Below are positions 55,341 through 63,449 of a stretch of 64,000 nucleotides of DNA, piece after piece (the first letter of the stretch is position 1; each line of letters starts with the position of its first letter). A program made the translations under genes and the position numbers. Source of the stretch: Natrinema sp. HArc-T2 (GTDB taxonomy: Archaea > Halobacteriota > Halobacteria > Halobacteriales > Natrialbaceae); assembly GCF_041821085.1 (NCBI RefSeq), contig NZ_JBGUAZ010000003.1, forward strand, positions 558,001 to 622,000, read 5' to 3'. The notes under the pieces are model-generated. The model was not told the origin of the DNA, did no database searches, and saw only the letters and a program-made list of their open reading frames with translations.

Positions 55341-56039
55341 TTAGCTGCTTTCTACCGGCAGTAACTCACGGAACGCCGGCGACAGTGCATCCCCGACGCC
55401 ACTAGCCATCTGACGCGGATCCGAAGGAGCATTGTCAGCCAGCGGCGGCACTGTCTCGACTTCGTAGCCGGTCATGCGCTCGAGTTCGGTGGGGTTGGTC
55501 CGTTCGGCGACCGTCTCGCCGGCGTACTCGTTGCAGACGATGCCGACGATGTCGATTCCGCGGGCCTCGAGTGCGTCGATCGAAAGCGCGGTGTGGTTGA
55601 GCGTTCCCAGTCCCGATCGCGTGACGACGACCGCCGTGGCCTCGAGGTCGGCGACAAGGTCGATCACCTCGCGGTCGCCGGCCAGTGGCACCCGCAAGCC
55701 GCCGATCCCCTCGACGAGCGGAACCGGCGTTGCGTCGATTTCGCGCTCGCAGGCGGTCCGGATCGTCTCGTACGTGAGTGATTCGTCGGCGACCTCGGCT
55801 GCGACCCGCGGGGCCAGCGCCGGCCCGAGATAGCGGGGACAGGTCGCAGCGTCGGGATCCTCACAGGCCGTGGCGACGAATTCCGCATCGTCGTCGGGCG
55901 GATGGCCCGTCTGGGCCGGCTTGATCGCTCGCGCGTCGTGGCCGGCCTCGCGAAGCGCGCGCGTGAGTCCGGCCGTGATGACCGTCTTCCCGACGCCGGT
56001 TCCGGTGCCGACGACGGCGATCGGCTGGGTCGCACTCAC
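55341..56039 (-). CDS. bioD: Dethiobiotin synthetase
   Basis: Converts 7,8-diaminopelargonate, CO2 and ATP to dethiobiotin. It has 232 residues. The P-loop GTGTGVGKTV (11-20) opens the protein, followed by KPAQTG (substrate carboxylate site), VEGIGGLRVPL, and CNEYAGE in the nucleotide-base region. It is the last gene of the biotin group, and its start overlaps the bioF stop by ATGA, so the two are coupled. Confidence 0.96.
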   Translation of the reverse strand: MSATQPIAVVGTGTGVGKTVITAGLTRALREAGHDARAIKPAQTGHPPDDDAEFVATACEDPDAATCPRYLGPALAPRVAAEVADESLTYETIRTACEREIDATPVPLVEGIGGLRVPLAGDREVIDLVADLEATAVVVTRSGLGTLNHTALSIDALEARGIDIVGIVCNEYAGETVAERTNPTELERMTGYEVETVPPLADNAPSDPRQMASGVGDALSPAFRELLPVESS

Positions 56040-57259
56040 AGGATCCCGACCTCCTTACCCGCGGCGCGGAACGCCTCGAGACAGGCGATGACGTCGTCCT
56101 GATCGTGCGTTGCCATCGGGACGACGCGAATCCGACTGGTTCCCTCGGGAACCGTCGGCGGTCGAATCGCCGGCGCGACGACGTCCCGTTCGCGGATCCC
56201 GTCTGCGAGCGCGAGTGCGTCCTGTCGGTCGCCGATGACCACGGGCAGGATCTGGGAGTTGCCCCACACCTCGAAGCCCATCGTCTCGAGGCCATCACGG
56301 AGGTGGGCGACGTTCTCCCAGAGACGATCACGGACGTCGCTGTGACGGGCGATATGCAACGCCTCGCTCGCAGCGGCGGCCGCCGTCGGCGCAAGTCCCG
56401 TCGAGAAGACGAACGAACGTGCGTCGTTGATCAAACACTCGATCAGTTCGGTACTGCCGGCGACGTAACCGCCCTGACTGGCCAGCGCCTTCGAGAGCGT
56501 GCCCATCTGGATCTGAACCCGGTCCTCGAGTCCTTCGGCCTGAACGACTCCGCCGCCGTTCGCGTAGAGGCCGGTCGCGTGGGCCTCGTCGACCATTACC
56601 CACGCGCCGTACTCCTCGGCGGCGTCACAGATCGCCGCGAGCGGGGCGACGGTGCCGTCCATGCTGAACACCGAGTCGGTGACGATCAGCAAGGATTCGT
56701 CGGCTGGCGCTCTGCCGTCTTGTCTCGTCTGCTCGGCGCGTTCCGCGAGCTTCGATCGCAGACTCGCCGCGTCACAGTGATCGTAGACGACGGTCTCGGC
56801 GTCGGCGAGCCGACAGCCGTCGATGATGCTCGCGTGATTGAGTTCGTCGGAGAAGACGACATCCGGCTCGAGCGCCGTGATCGTCCCGACGTTCGCGGCG
56901 TAGCCCGACGAAAAGGCCAGCGCGCGCTCGGTTCCTTTCGTCTCGGCGAGCAGCCGCTCTAGGTCCCGGTGGACCATCGTGTCGCCCGTGACGAGCCGGC
57001 TCGCGCCGGCTCCCGTGCCCACGGTCGCGGCAGCCTGCCGTGCGGCGTCTTGGACCCGCTGGTCGTCCGTCAGCCCTAGATAGTTGTTCGAGGCAAACAC
57101 AAGCGCCTCCGCCGAATCGAGCACGGGCAGGTCGCCGCCCGAGGGCTCGGCGAAGTAGCCGCGCTCGGCGACCCGATCGACGGGCGAAAGCGAGCGTTTC
57201 AAGTCGTGTTCCTCGAGAGTCTCGAGTCGCTTCTCGAGGTCGAACCCACGGTCGGCCAT
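56036..57259 (-). CDS. bioF: 8-amino-7-oxononanoate synthase
   Basis: PLP enzyme that condenses pimeloyl thioester with alanine to give 8-amino-7-oxononanoate. It has 407 residues. FASNNYLGLTDD is the typical start of the fold, DEAHATG at 224-230 binds the cofactor, and MGTLSKALASQGGYVAG carries the Schiff-base Lys257. The ATG of MADRGFDLEK is chosen; eight more codons are open upstream. A 158-bp gap separates it from the bioU-like gene, with a weak second operator-like motif just before the start. Confidence 0.96.
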   Translation of the reverse strand: MADRGFDLEKRLETLEEHDLKRSLSPVDRVAERGYFAEPSGGDLPVLDSAEALVFASNNYLGLTDDQRVQDAARQAAATVGTGAGASRLVTGDTMVHRDLERLLAETKGTERALAFSSGYAANVGTITALEPDVVFSDELNHASIIDGCRLADAETVVYDHCDAASLRSKLAERAEQTRQDGRAPADESLLIVTDSVFSMDGTVAPLAAICDAAEEYGAWVMVDEAHATGLYANGGGVVQAEGLEDRVQIQMGTLSKALASQGGYVAGSTELIECLINDARSFVFSTGLAPTAAAAASEALHIARHSDVRDRLWENVAHLRDGLETMGFEVWGNSQILPVVIGDRQDALALADGIRERDVVAPAIRPPTVPEGTSRIRVVPMATHDQDDVIACLEAFRAAGKEVGIL

Positions 57260-57417
57260 TCGGCTAAACGGACTCAGCGCCACGGTTTGACTCTCACGAT
57301 TCGGATCGATCGGCGGGTTCGGCTCGGTTCGGTCGGCTCATCGCCGGGACGCAACGATTTCGTGCCATCGTGTGTATTCATCTCATAGAAAGGGCGAAGA
57401 AGCTCGTCCCGCTGTCG

Positions 57418-58485
57418 TCAGAAGCCGGGCATCAATTCGGCGGGGCCGAAGACGCCGTACTCACCGGCACGGTTCCGTCGCACGCCGGCTTTCAGATAGC
57501 CCAGCGCGGGCCCGTTGACGTTCGCTTCCATGCTCGTCTCATCGCCGAGCTGGAAGGTGTTCGTCGCGGTCTCGCCGTCGAATGTCCGGCCAGTAACACG
57601 CACTGTGGTCGTCGTCGGCTTCTCGTCGTTGTACACGTCGAGGATGCCGCCGACCGTGACGTCCTCGGCGTCGCAGATGCCCGCACGCTCGAGTAACACG
57701 TCGTCTGCGTGTTCCATGTCTTCGAACTCGATGACGCCATTGTGGTCGTCGATGATTTCTTCGATCTCGTCTTCGGAGAGGTCGCGCGCGGTCTCGATGT
57801 CGTACTCGGGGAGGTGAGCGATGTCCTCGCGGACGGTGCCGCGGTTGTCCTCGTAGCCGGATTTGAGGCCGACGCCCCAGTGGATGTCGACGTCGGTGAC
57901 CTCGACGAACGACTGGGCAGCGAGTGCCGCCGCGCCGGTCAGCAGGCCGGGCGTCGCGCCCGCGCCACAGATGAAGGTGATGCCGGCGTCCTCGAACGCC
58001 TCGCGGCGGTCGTCGAGCATGTCAATCACGCGCGAGCGTTTGAGCACGTCGATCATGACCCCGGAGTAGTCTCCCTCGATGAACCGCTCGGCGGTCCGTG
58101 GGATGAAGTCGTGTTCGTAGTTGGGCAGCGCGAGCAGGACGGCGTCGATCTGGTCACCGTGGTCGATGATGTCCTGGATCGAATCCTCGCTGGGACGGGC
58201 CTGCTCGGAGGCGACGACACCGAGCTCTTCGCCGTGTTGTTTGACGCCGCCTTCGGCGGTCGCGGCGTCCGCTCCGCCGTCAGTTGCAACCTCGTTATCA
58301 ATGTTGCCCTCGGTTGCCTCGAGCAGTTCGTCGACGTCGAGACCGTCGAAATCGATCGCGACCCCGTGGCGGTCACACGCCGCGACGGGTGTCAGGGCGT
58401 CTTTGTGCTGGCTCACTTCGAGTGCTCGTCGGCCGATACCACCGGTTCCGAGTACCGCAAACGTAACTTCGTCCATGATTGTCAT
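57418..58485 (-). CDS. Saccharopine-dehydrogenase-like oxidoreductase, candidate BioU
   Basis: A 355-residue NAD(P)-binding protein. The Rossmann motif VLGTGGIGRRALEV is at 11-24; ALPNYEHDFIPR and CGAGATPGLLTGAAALAAQS lie in the middle; the end is a catalytic-like domain (GRTFDGETATNTFQLGDE). It sits inside the biotin cluster, between bioB and bioF, and no bioA is present. BioU of cyanobacteria and a haloarchaeal homologue are reported as the substitutes for BioA in making diaminopelargonate (from memory), and this protein fits that family by context and fold. Confidence in the function is moderate. Confidence 0.65.
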   Translation of the reverse strand: MTIMDEVTFAVLGTGGIGRRALEVSQHKDALTPVAACDRHGVAIDFDGLDVDELLEATEGNIDNEVATDGGADAATAEGGVKQHGEELGVVASEQARPSEDSIQDIIDHGDQIDAVLLALPNYEHDFIPRTAERFIEGDYSGVMIDVLKRSRVIDMLDDRREAFEDAGITFICGAGATPGLLTGAAALAAQSFVEVTDVDIHWGVGLKSGYEDNRGTVREDIAHLPEYDIETARDLSEDEIEEIIDDHNGVIEFEDMEHADDVLLERAGICDAEDVTVGGILDVYNDEKPTTTTVRVTGRTFDGETATNTFQLGDETSMEANVNGPALGYLKAGVRRNRAGEYGVFGPAELMPGF

Positions 58486-58503
58486 GATCTGTCGTGTCTT
58501 GAA

Positions 58504-59610
58504 TCAGTCGTCGCTCGGTTCTGCGCCTGTACTCGCTGCCGCCTCGGTCGACGACTCCGCGGCGTCGCTGTGGCGGGTCTTCACTTCCTCGGGATCGAAC
58601 TCGTTGGTCTCCCGGTTGGGCTCGAGCCCCGCGCGTTCGATGATCTCGATGTCCTCGCCGGGCGACTGGCCCTCGGTCGTGAGGTAGTCGCCGGTGAGCA
58701 AGCCGTCCGCGCCGGCTTCCAGCGGCAGGTGCTGCTCGTCGGGTGCGAGGTTGACCTCGCGGCCACCGGTCAGGCGGACCCGCGATTCGGGATGCAGGAG
58801 TTTGTACACCGCGACCGTCTTGACGATCTCTTCGGTCGAGATGTCGGCCCCCTGTTCGTACAGCGGCGTTCCCTCGACCGGGTTGAGAACGTTGACCGGC
58901 AGCGAGGAGATACCGATATCCTGCAACGCGATGGCAGCCTCGACGCGGTCGGTCGGGGTCTCGCCCATGCCGAGGATGACGCCCGCACAGAGGTCCATGC
59001 CGGCCTCTTTGGCGACTTCGAGGGTCTTCACTCGATCCTCGAAGCTGTGGGTGTCGACGATCTCGGGGAAGTAGTTCGGCGAGGTCTCGATGTTGTGATT
59101 GTAGTGGTTGATCCCCTCGTCGGCAAGGATCGCGGCCTCTTCCTCGGTGAGGATCCCGAGGGAGGCGTCGACCTCGAGATCACACTCGTCGCGCACGAGG
59201 CGGATCGACTCGATGACCTCCGCCCACTCCTCGGGCCGGTGTTCCTTCGAGACGCCTTTCTCCGCGACGACGATCCCGAAGCGCTGGGCACCGTCGCGTT
59301 CGGCGCGTTTCGCGGCCTCGAGGACCTTCTCCGGGCCGAGGAAGCCGTAGGTTTCGATGCCGGTGTCGAAGTGGACCGACTGCGCACAGAACCCACAGTC
59401 CTCGGCGCAGTTGCCCGCTTTCGCGTTGACGATCGAGCAGGCGTCGACCGTGCCGTCACCGAAGTGATCGCGCACGGCCGCACCGGCTTCGGCGAGGACG
59501 TCGACCGGCTGGGCCATCAGCGCCAACCCGTCGGTCCGGTCGAGTCGCTCGCCGGCCACGACCCGCTCGAGTGCGTCGTCGACCGTCTCGTTTCCAGTCT
59601 CGTAAACCAC
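58504..59610 (-). CDS. bioB: Biotin synthase
   Basis: Radical-SAM enzyme inserting sulfur into dethiobiotin. It has 368 residues. The 4Fe-4S motif AGNCAEDCGFCAQS has Cys68, Cys72 and Cys75; a TIM barrel follows, with NHNIETSPNYFPEI and NVLNPVEGTPL. The C-terminal about 50 residues are acidic and extra to the usual core. The GTG start is favoured because a TATA box is centred 26 nt upstream (leaderless) and a BirA-like operator covers the start. It is followed by the candidate bioU, 18 nt apart. Confidence 0.96.
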   Translation of the reverse strand: MVYETGNETVDDALERVVAGERLDRTDGLALMAQPVDVLAEAGAAVRDHFGDGTVDACSIVNAKAGNCAEDCGFCAQSVHFDTGIETYGFLGPEKVLEAAKRAERDGAQRFGIVVAEKGVSKEHRPEEWAEVIESIRLVRDECDLEVDASLGILTEEEAAILADEGINHYNHNIETSPNYFPEIVDTHSFEDRVKTLEVAKEAGMDLCAGVILGMGETPTDRVEAAIALQDIGISSLPVNVLNPVEGTPLYEQGADISTEEIVKTVAVYKLLHPESRVRLTGGREVNLAPDEQHLPLEAGADGLLTGDYLTTEGQSPGEDIEIIERAGLEPNRETNEFDPEEVKTRHSDAAESSTEAAASTGAEPSDD

Positions 59611-59631
59611 ACTCAGAATGGTGGTTAACGA
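59600..59631. promoter_or_regulatory. BirA-like biotin operator over the bioB start
   Basis: TCGTAAACC (59600-59608) and GGTTAACGA (59623-59631) with a 14-nt spacer. Compared with the BirA consensus TTGTAAACC-N14/15-GGTTTACAA, 8 of 9 left and 7 of 9 right positions match. It spans the presumed transcription start and the GTG codon and abuts the TATA box, a position suited to repression by a biotin protein ligase repressor. Confidence 0.65.
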
Positions 59632-59632
59632 G

Positions 59633-59639
59633 TATATAA
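59633..59639 (-). promoter_or_regulatory. TATA box of bioB
   Basis: On the minus strand the element reads TTATATA, centred 26 nt before the GTG start, and directly follows the BirA-like operator. Confidence 0.65.
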
Positions 59640-59677
59640 TGTTTTTGGACGGTCACGATCTCGTGATCGTTCGTCGC

Positions 59678-61204
59678 TTACAGGCCGGTTTCGACGCTCT
59701 GCTCGAACGCGTGCGCGCTCGAGAGCACCGTCGCGTCGTCGAACCGTTCCCCAATCAGCATGAGCCCGACCGGCAACCCGTCTGCCGTCCCAGCAGGCAC
59801 CGACGTCGCCGGATGGCCGGTCACGTCGAACGGGGACGTGTTGTGAAGCATATTGAGCGCACGGTCGATCGCCTCGAGGCGTGAGATCGACTCGTCGACC
59901 TCGTGGGCGGTCTGTGGCGTCGTGGGCATCGCGAGGACGTCAACGTCAGCGAGCGCATCGTCATATTTTTCCGCCAGTTGTCGGCTGAGATTCTGTGCTT
60001 TCGCGTAGTAGTGGCCGCGGTACTCGTCCGCGAGGTACTCGCCGAGGACGAGCGTGAGCTTCAGCGTCGTGATGTAGTCGTCGGCCTGTGCGCGCCGCGC
60101 TCGCCCGAACGCATCGGCCAGTTGCGTATCGTAGAAGCCCTTCCCGTAGTGGCCGACGCCCTCGCTGTCGACCGTCGCGGCCGTCTCCTCGAGGGCGATA
60201 GCGTTCCAGATGGTTAGGCCATCGAGGTGCATCGGCACGGAGACCTCCGTCACCGTCGCGCCGGCGTCCTCGAACGCGGTGAGCGCGTCGCGAACGGTGT
60301 CGTCGACGCCCGACTCACTGACCTCGTGTCCGAACCCCTCCTCGAGAACACCGACGGTCACGTCCGACGGATCGTCCGAAAGCGCTTCGCGGTAGTCGTC
60401 GGTCGGCACGGCTCCCTGGCGAGGGTCGAGGCCGTCCGCTCCGGCGATCACGTTCAGTACTCGCGCGCAGTCGTCGACGGTCGAACAGATCGGTCCGGCG
60501 TGGTCGAACGAGCGACCGAGCCCGGCGATCCCGGTGTACGGAACCAGACTGTGGGTGGGCTTGTGTCCGACGAGGCCGCTCCACGCGGCGGGGATTCGAA
60601 CCGAGCCGCCCTGATCGCCGCCGATAGCGACGTCGACATCGCCGTTGCCGACGGCTGCTGCCGACCCCGACGAGGACCCACCCGCGATGTAGTCCGAGTC
60701 GACGGGGTTCAGTACCGGCCCGGTCGCGGAGAGTTCGCCGCTTCCGGAAAACGCCATGTCTTCCATGTTGAGTTTCCCGGTGATGGTCGCACCGGCGTCG
60801 AGTAGCCGCGTCACGATCGTCGCGTCCGTCGACGGAACGTATCCCTCGAAGAGCTTCGAGCCGAGCGTCAGCTCGACGCCGGCCAGATTGACGTTGTCTT
60901 TGAGCCCGACCTCGTAGCCCTCGAGCGGGCCGTCGTCCGCGCCCCTTACTTCGCACTTCGTGACGAAGGCGTTGAGCGGATCTTCGTCGGGTCCCGGCCG
61001 GTAGCCGGGATCGCGGTCGGTGTATTCGAGGCGGGGTCGATAGTCAGGAAGTCGATCCAATCGCTCGTAGCCCAGAAGTGTCTCTGCGATGGCGGCTTCG
61101 AAGTCTTCGACCTCTTGATCGGTCAGATCGATGTGATGGCGTCGTGCGTACTCGCGGATCTCCGCCGGCGTCGGCGGCTGGACGTTCGGTGGTGATTCTG
61201 GCAT
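59678..61204 (-). CDS. Amidase (amidase signature family)
   Basis: A 508-residue hydrolase cleaving C-N bonds with the Ser-cisSer-Lys triad. The lysine is in GLKDNVNLAG, the cis-serine in IAGGSSSGSAAAV, and the nucleophilic serine in GGDQGGSVRIPAAW. A long N-terminal extension (residues 1-80) resembles enantioselective amidases rather than GatA. The substrate is unknown. MPESPPNVQPP is chosen as start; the frame is open 52 codons further but looks non-coding. It ends about 70 nt before bioB on the same strand. Confidence 0.92.
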   Translation of the reverse strand: MPESPPNVQPPTPAEIREYARRHHIDLTDQEVEDFEAAIAETLLGYERLDRLPDYRPRLEYTDRDPGYRPGPDEDPLNAFVTKCEVRGADDGPLEGYEVGLKDNVNLAGVELTLGSKLFEGYVPSTDATIVTRLLDAGATITGKLNMEDMAFSGSGELSATGPVLNPVDSDYIAGGSSSGSAAAVGNGDVDVAIGGDQGGSVRIPAAWSGLVGHKPTHSLVPYTGIAGLGRSFDHAGPICSTVDDCARVLNVIAGADGLDPRQGAVPTDDYREALSDDPSDVTVGVLEEGFGHEVSESGVDDTVRDALTAFEDAGATVTEVSVPMHLDGLTIWNAIALEETAATVDSEGVGHYGKGFYDTQLADAFGRARRAQADDYITTLKLTLVLGEYLADEYRGHYYAKAQNLSRQLAEKYDDALADVDVLAMPTTPQTAHEVDESISRLEAIDRALNMLHNTSPFDVTGHPATSVPAGTADGLPVGLMLIGERFDDATVLSSAHAFEQSVETGL

Positions 61205-61317
61205 ACGATCACGGTAGTCGACAACAATGAACAAAAAGATTCGCCGGAGCGTCGACGCTCGAGGGTCGATTGGATCTCCCGCCGAGGGATGGAAGCCGTT
61301 TCCATCGGCGACCGCGA

Positions 61318-61815
61318 TCAGCGTCGGTCGGCAAAGAACGTCCGAAGCAGCGGATACCACGCGCCGAAGACGGCCCCGAACGTCGACAGCCCGACGAAAC
61401 TCCCCCAGTGGTCGACAGGAACCGGATACATACGTGATGTCGCGAGCCCGAGCAAAAGCGGGCCGCCGTAGGCGACGACGCCCACCCAGAGGATGACGCC
61501 GTAGGAAAGGCCCAGACAGGCCCCGAGAAACGGACTACGATAGCTCTCGGCGAGCGGTCGCGGGACGTATCGGCCCCGCGAAAGCCGGGTGACGAGCGCC
61601 ACGAACGGCCCGCCCGCGATGAGGCTGTGACAGAAAACCAGCGTCCACTCGTTTACCACCCCCTCGAGTCCGTAGACGCCGGCCACCGATCGAAGACTGC
61701 CGGTCGCGTGTAACACGCCACCGAGCGCCGCCCCGGCGATCAGGGCAGCCGTCACCGTCGTGAGGACCGTCGTCGGCGACGGACTCCCACCACGCTGTGA
61801 CTGTCTATATGCCAT
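61318..61815 (-). CDS. Four-helix membrane protein, function unknown
   Basis: A 165-residue protein with four predicted helices (about 16-38, 50-72, 92-118, 137-158). LEGVVNEWTLVFCHSLIAGG and SRMYPVPVDHWGSFVGLSTF are the most distinctive parts. The family is not recognised; it resembles short haloarchaeal membrane proteins of the histidine-kinase-associated type only by its helices. A TATA element is centred 24 nt before the start. It lies between the amidase and RuBisCO genes on the same strand. Confidence 0.72.
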   Translation of the reverse strand: MAYRQSQRGGSPSPTTVLTTVTAALIAGAALGGVLHATGSLRSVAGVYGLEGVVNEWTLVFCHSLIAGGPFVALVTRLSRGRYVPRPLAESYRSPFLGACLGLSYGVILWVGVVAYGGPLLLGLATSRMYPVPVDHWGSFVGLSTFGAVFGAWYPLLRTFFADRR

Positions 61816-61835
61816 TACTGTATGTCTCAGCCACA

Positions 61836-61842
61836 TTTATAT
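61836..61842 (-). promoter_or_regulatory. TATA box of the four-helix membrane protein gene
   Basis: On the minus strand the sequence ATATAAA lies about 24 nt before the ATG, in an AT-rich stretch downstream of the RuBisCO gene. It suggests a separate leaderless transcript. Confidence 0.55.
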
Positions 61843-61925
61843 GTATTTATCTGAATTCTATACGACTGTCTAGTTAAGTGAGTGTTTCCGGTCGGTAGCC
61901 GGGCATCCCAGCCACTCCGACTGCG

Positions 61926-63176
61926 TCACCGCGGCGTCTCTGCCCCCCACTTCTCGAGGGCTGTCGCCAGTTCCGTGTGGTCCTCGGCGTACGACTCGAG
62001 TGACTCGCCCGCCATCGACGCCTCGACGGACTGTCGGAGGGCTTTCGCGCCCGCGTGGGTGCCGTCGGGGTGGCCGTGGATCCCGCCGCCGGCCTGGACG
62101 ATGATGTCGGTCCCGAGCGCCTCGAGGAGTTGGTCGACGACACCGGGATGGAGTCCGCCGGACGCAACCGGCAGCACTGGCTTCAGTCCGTGGCACTCGC
62201 CCGTAAGCCAGGCGTTGATCCCCGGCGTGTCCTCGTTTGCGAGTTTGCCGAGTCCTGCAGTGCCGGTGTGGATGTGATCGACGCCACAGAGCCGGGCGAT
62301 CTGGGCGATGACCCGCATCGAGACGCCGTGGTGCTCGAGTCGATCGAAGGCGGCGTGCATCGCACGATGGGCGTGGATCGCCAGGCCGTGCGCCTCGCAG
62401 CGCTCGCGGACGCTCTGGACAGCCGCCCAGCCGGTAGTGATCACGTCGACCATGACGAAGCCGCCGCCGTGTTCGGCCACGAGATCGACGCGGTCTAACA
62501 TTTCAGTGGTTTCTGCGGTGACGTTCACGAGGTAGTCCTTGCGCTCGCCGGTGTCCTCCTGTGCGCGGTCGCGAGCCGCGAGACTCTCCGTCAGGCGGTC
62601 TTCGAAGGGATTGAAGTCCTGATCAGTGAGGTTCTCGTCGTCTTTCAACAGGTCGATCCCGCCGCGCCAGGCTTCCTCGCCGACGCGGGCGTGGGCGTCG
62701 GTCGAGAGGCCGACCTTCGGTTTCGGGACCGTTGCCAGGACCGGTCGCTCGCCGGCGTCGAGTTTTTCGTGGGCAACGCTCGTGCCAAACTGCGGGCCTG
62801 GGAAGCCGTCGACGATCGATTCCGGCCAGTGGCAGTCCTCGAGCCGGATCGAGTCGACGGCTTTCATCCCCAGGATGTTCCCCGCGATACACGAGAGGAT
62901 CTGGGGCATACTGCCGTCCTCGAACAGTGCATCGGGGTAGGCGACGGTGGTCTCATCACCGTCGATCTCACAGGCCACCGCGCCGAGGTCCGTCAGTTCG
63001 TCTTCGTCGACGTGTAAGGCTGCCCAGGTACCGTTCGAGGATTCGGAGGCGACCCGGCTCGCCGCGGCCTCCATCGACATGTCCGCGGCGGGTTCAATCG
63101 TGAACTCACAGGTCAGGTCCGCCGTCGCGGGCTCGTATGCGAGGTCCAGAAAGTCGTCGTACTCGATTCCAGTCAT
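61926..63176 (-). CDS. rbcL: Ribulose-bisphosphate carboxylase, type III
   Basis: Archaeal form III RuBisCO of 416 residues, which carboxylates ribulose-1,5-bisphosphate made from nucleoside monophosphates in the AMP pathway. Active-site segments are SSNGTW (46-51), VPKPKVG with Lys152/Lys154, GIDLLKDDE with the carbamylated Lys178, HAHRAMHAA near 268-276, and VASGGLHPG near the C-terminal third. The ATG of MTGIEYDDF is chosen; the frame is open five codons upstream. The AMP phosphorylase and R15P isomerase genes are not in this window. Confidence 0.95.
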   Translation of the reverse strand: MTGIEYDDFLDLAYEPATADLTCEFTIEPAADMSMEAAASRVASESSNGTWAALHVDEDELTDLGAVACEIDGDETTVAYPDALFEDGSMPQILSCIAGNILGMKAVDSIRLEDCHWPESIVDGFPGPQFGTSVAHEKLDAGERPVLATVPKPKVGLSTDAHARVGEEAWRGGIDLLKDDENLTDQDFNPFEDRLTESLAARDRAQEDTGERKDYLVNVTAETTEMLDRVDLVAEHGGGFVMVDVITTGWAAVQSVRERCEAHGLAIHAHRAMHAAFDRLEHHGVSMRVIAQIARLCGVDHIHTGTAGLGKLANEDTPGINAWLTGECHGLKPVLPVASGGLHPGVVDQLLEALGTDIIVQAGGGIHGHPDGTHAGAKALRQSVEASMAGESLESYAEDHTELATALEKWGAETPR

Positions 63177-63449
63177 GGTACCGAATCGCATTCACCGTGT
63201 CGACTAATAGGGCTTGCGCCGATCGTCGGCTGGCTGGGATCGGGTAGCCTTCTTTCGGTCCCGCCGCGCGAAACGCGATTCGCTGGATCGACAGCTTCGA
63301 TGCCGTTCGACTGGGCGTTTGTCAACCTTCAATCCGGTCGTCCCCCGACCACGGCCAGTAGAGTAATACGTCATCGATGTAATTCGACTGGACTGAAAAA
63401 ATTCCAAAAGTTAAAGTCTCGTGATAATCCACTAGCATAGAACGAGCGC

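Noticed and set aside
57709-59628. A 639-residue plus-strand frame opposite bioU and bioB
   Set aside because: Antisense to two supported biotin genes; no domain or promoter signs.
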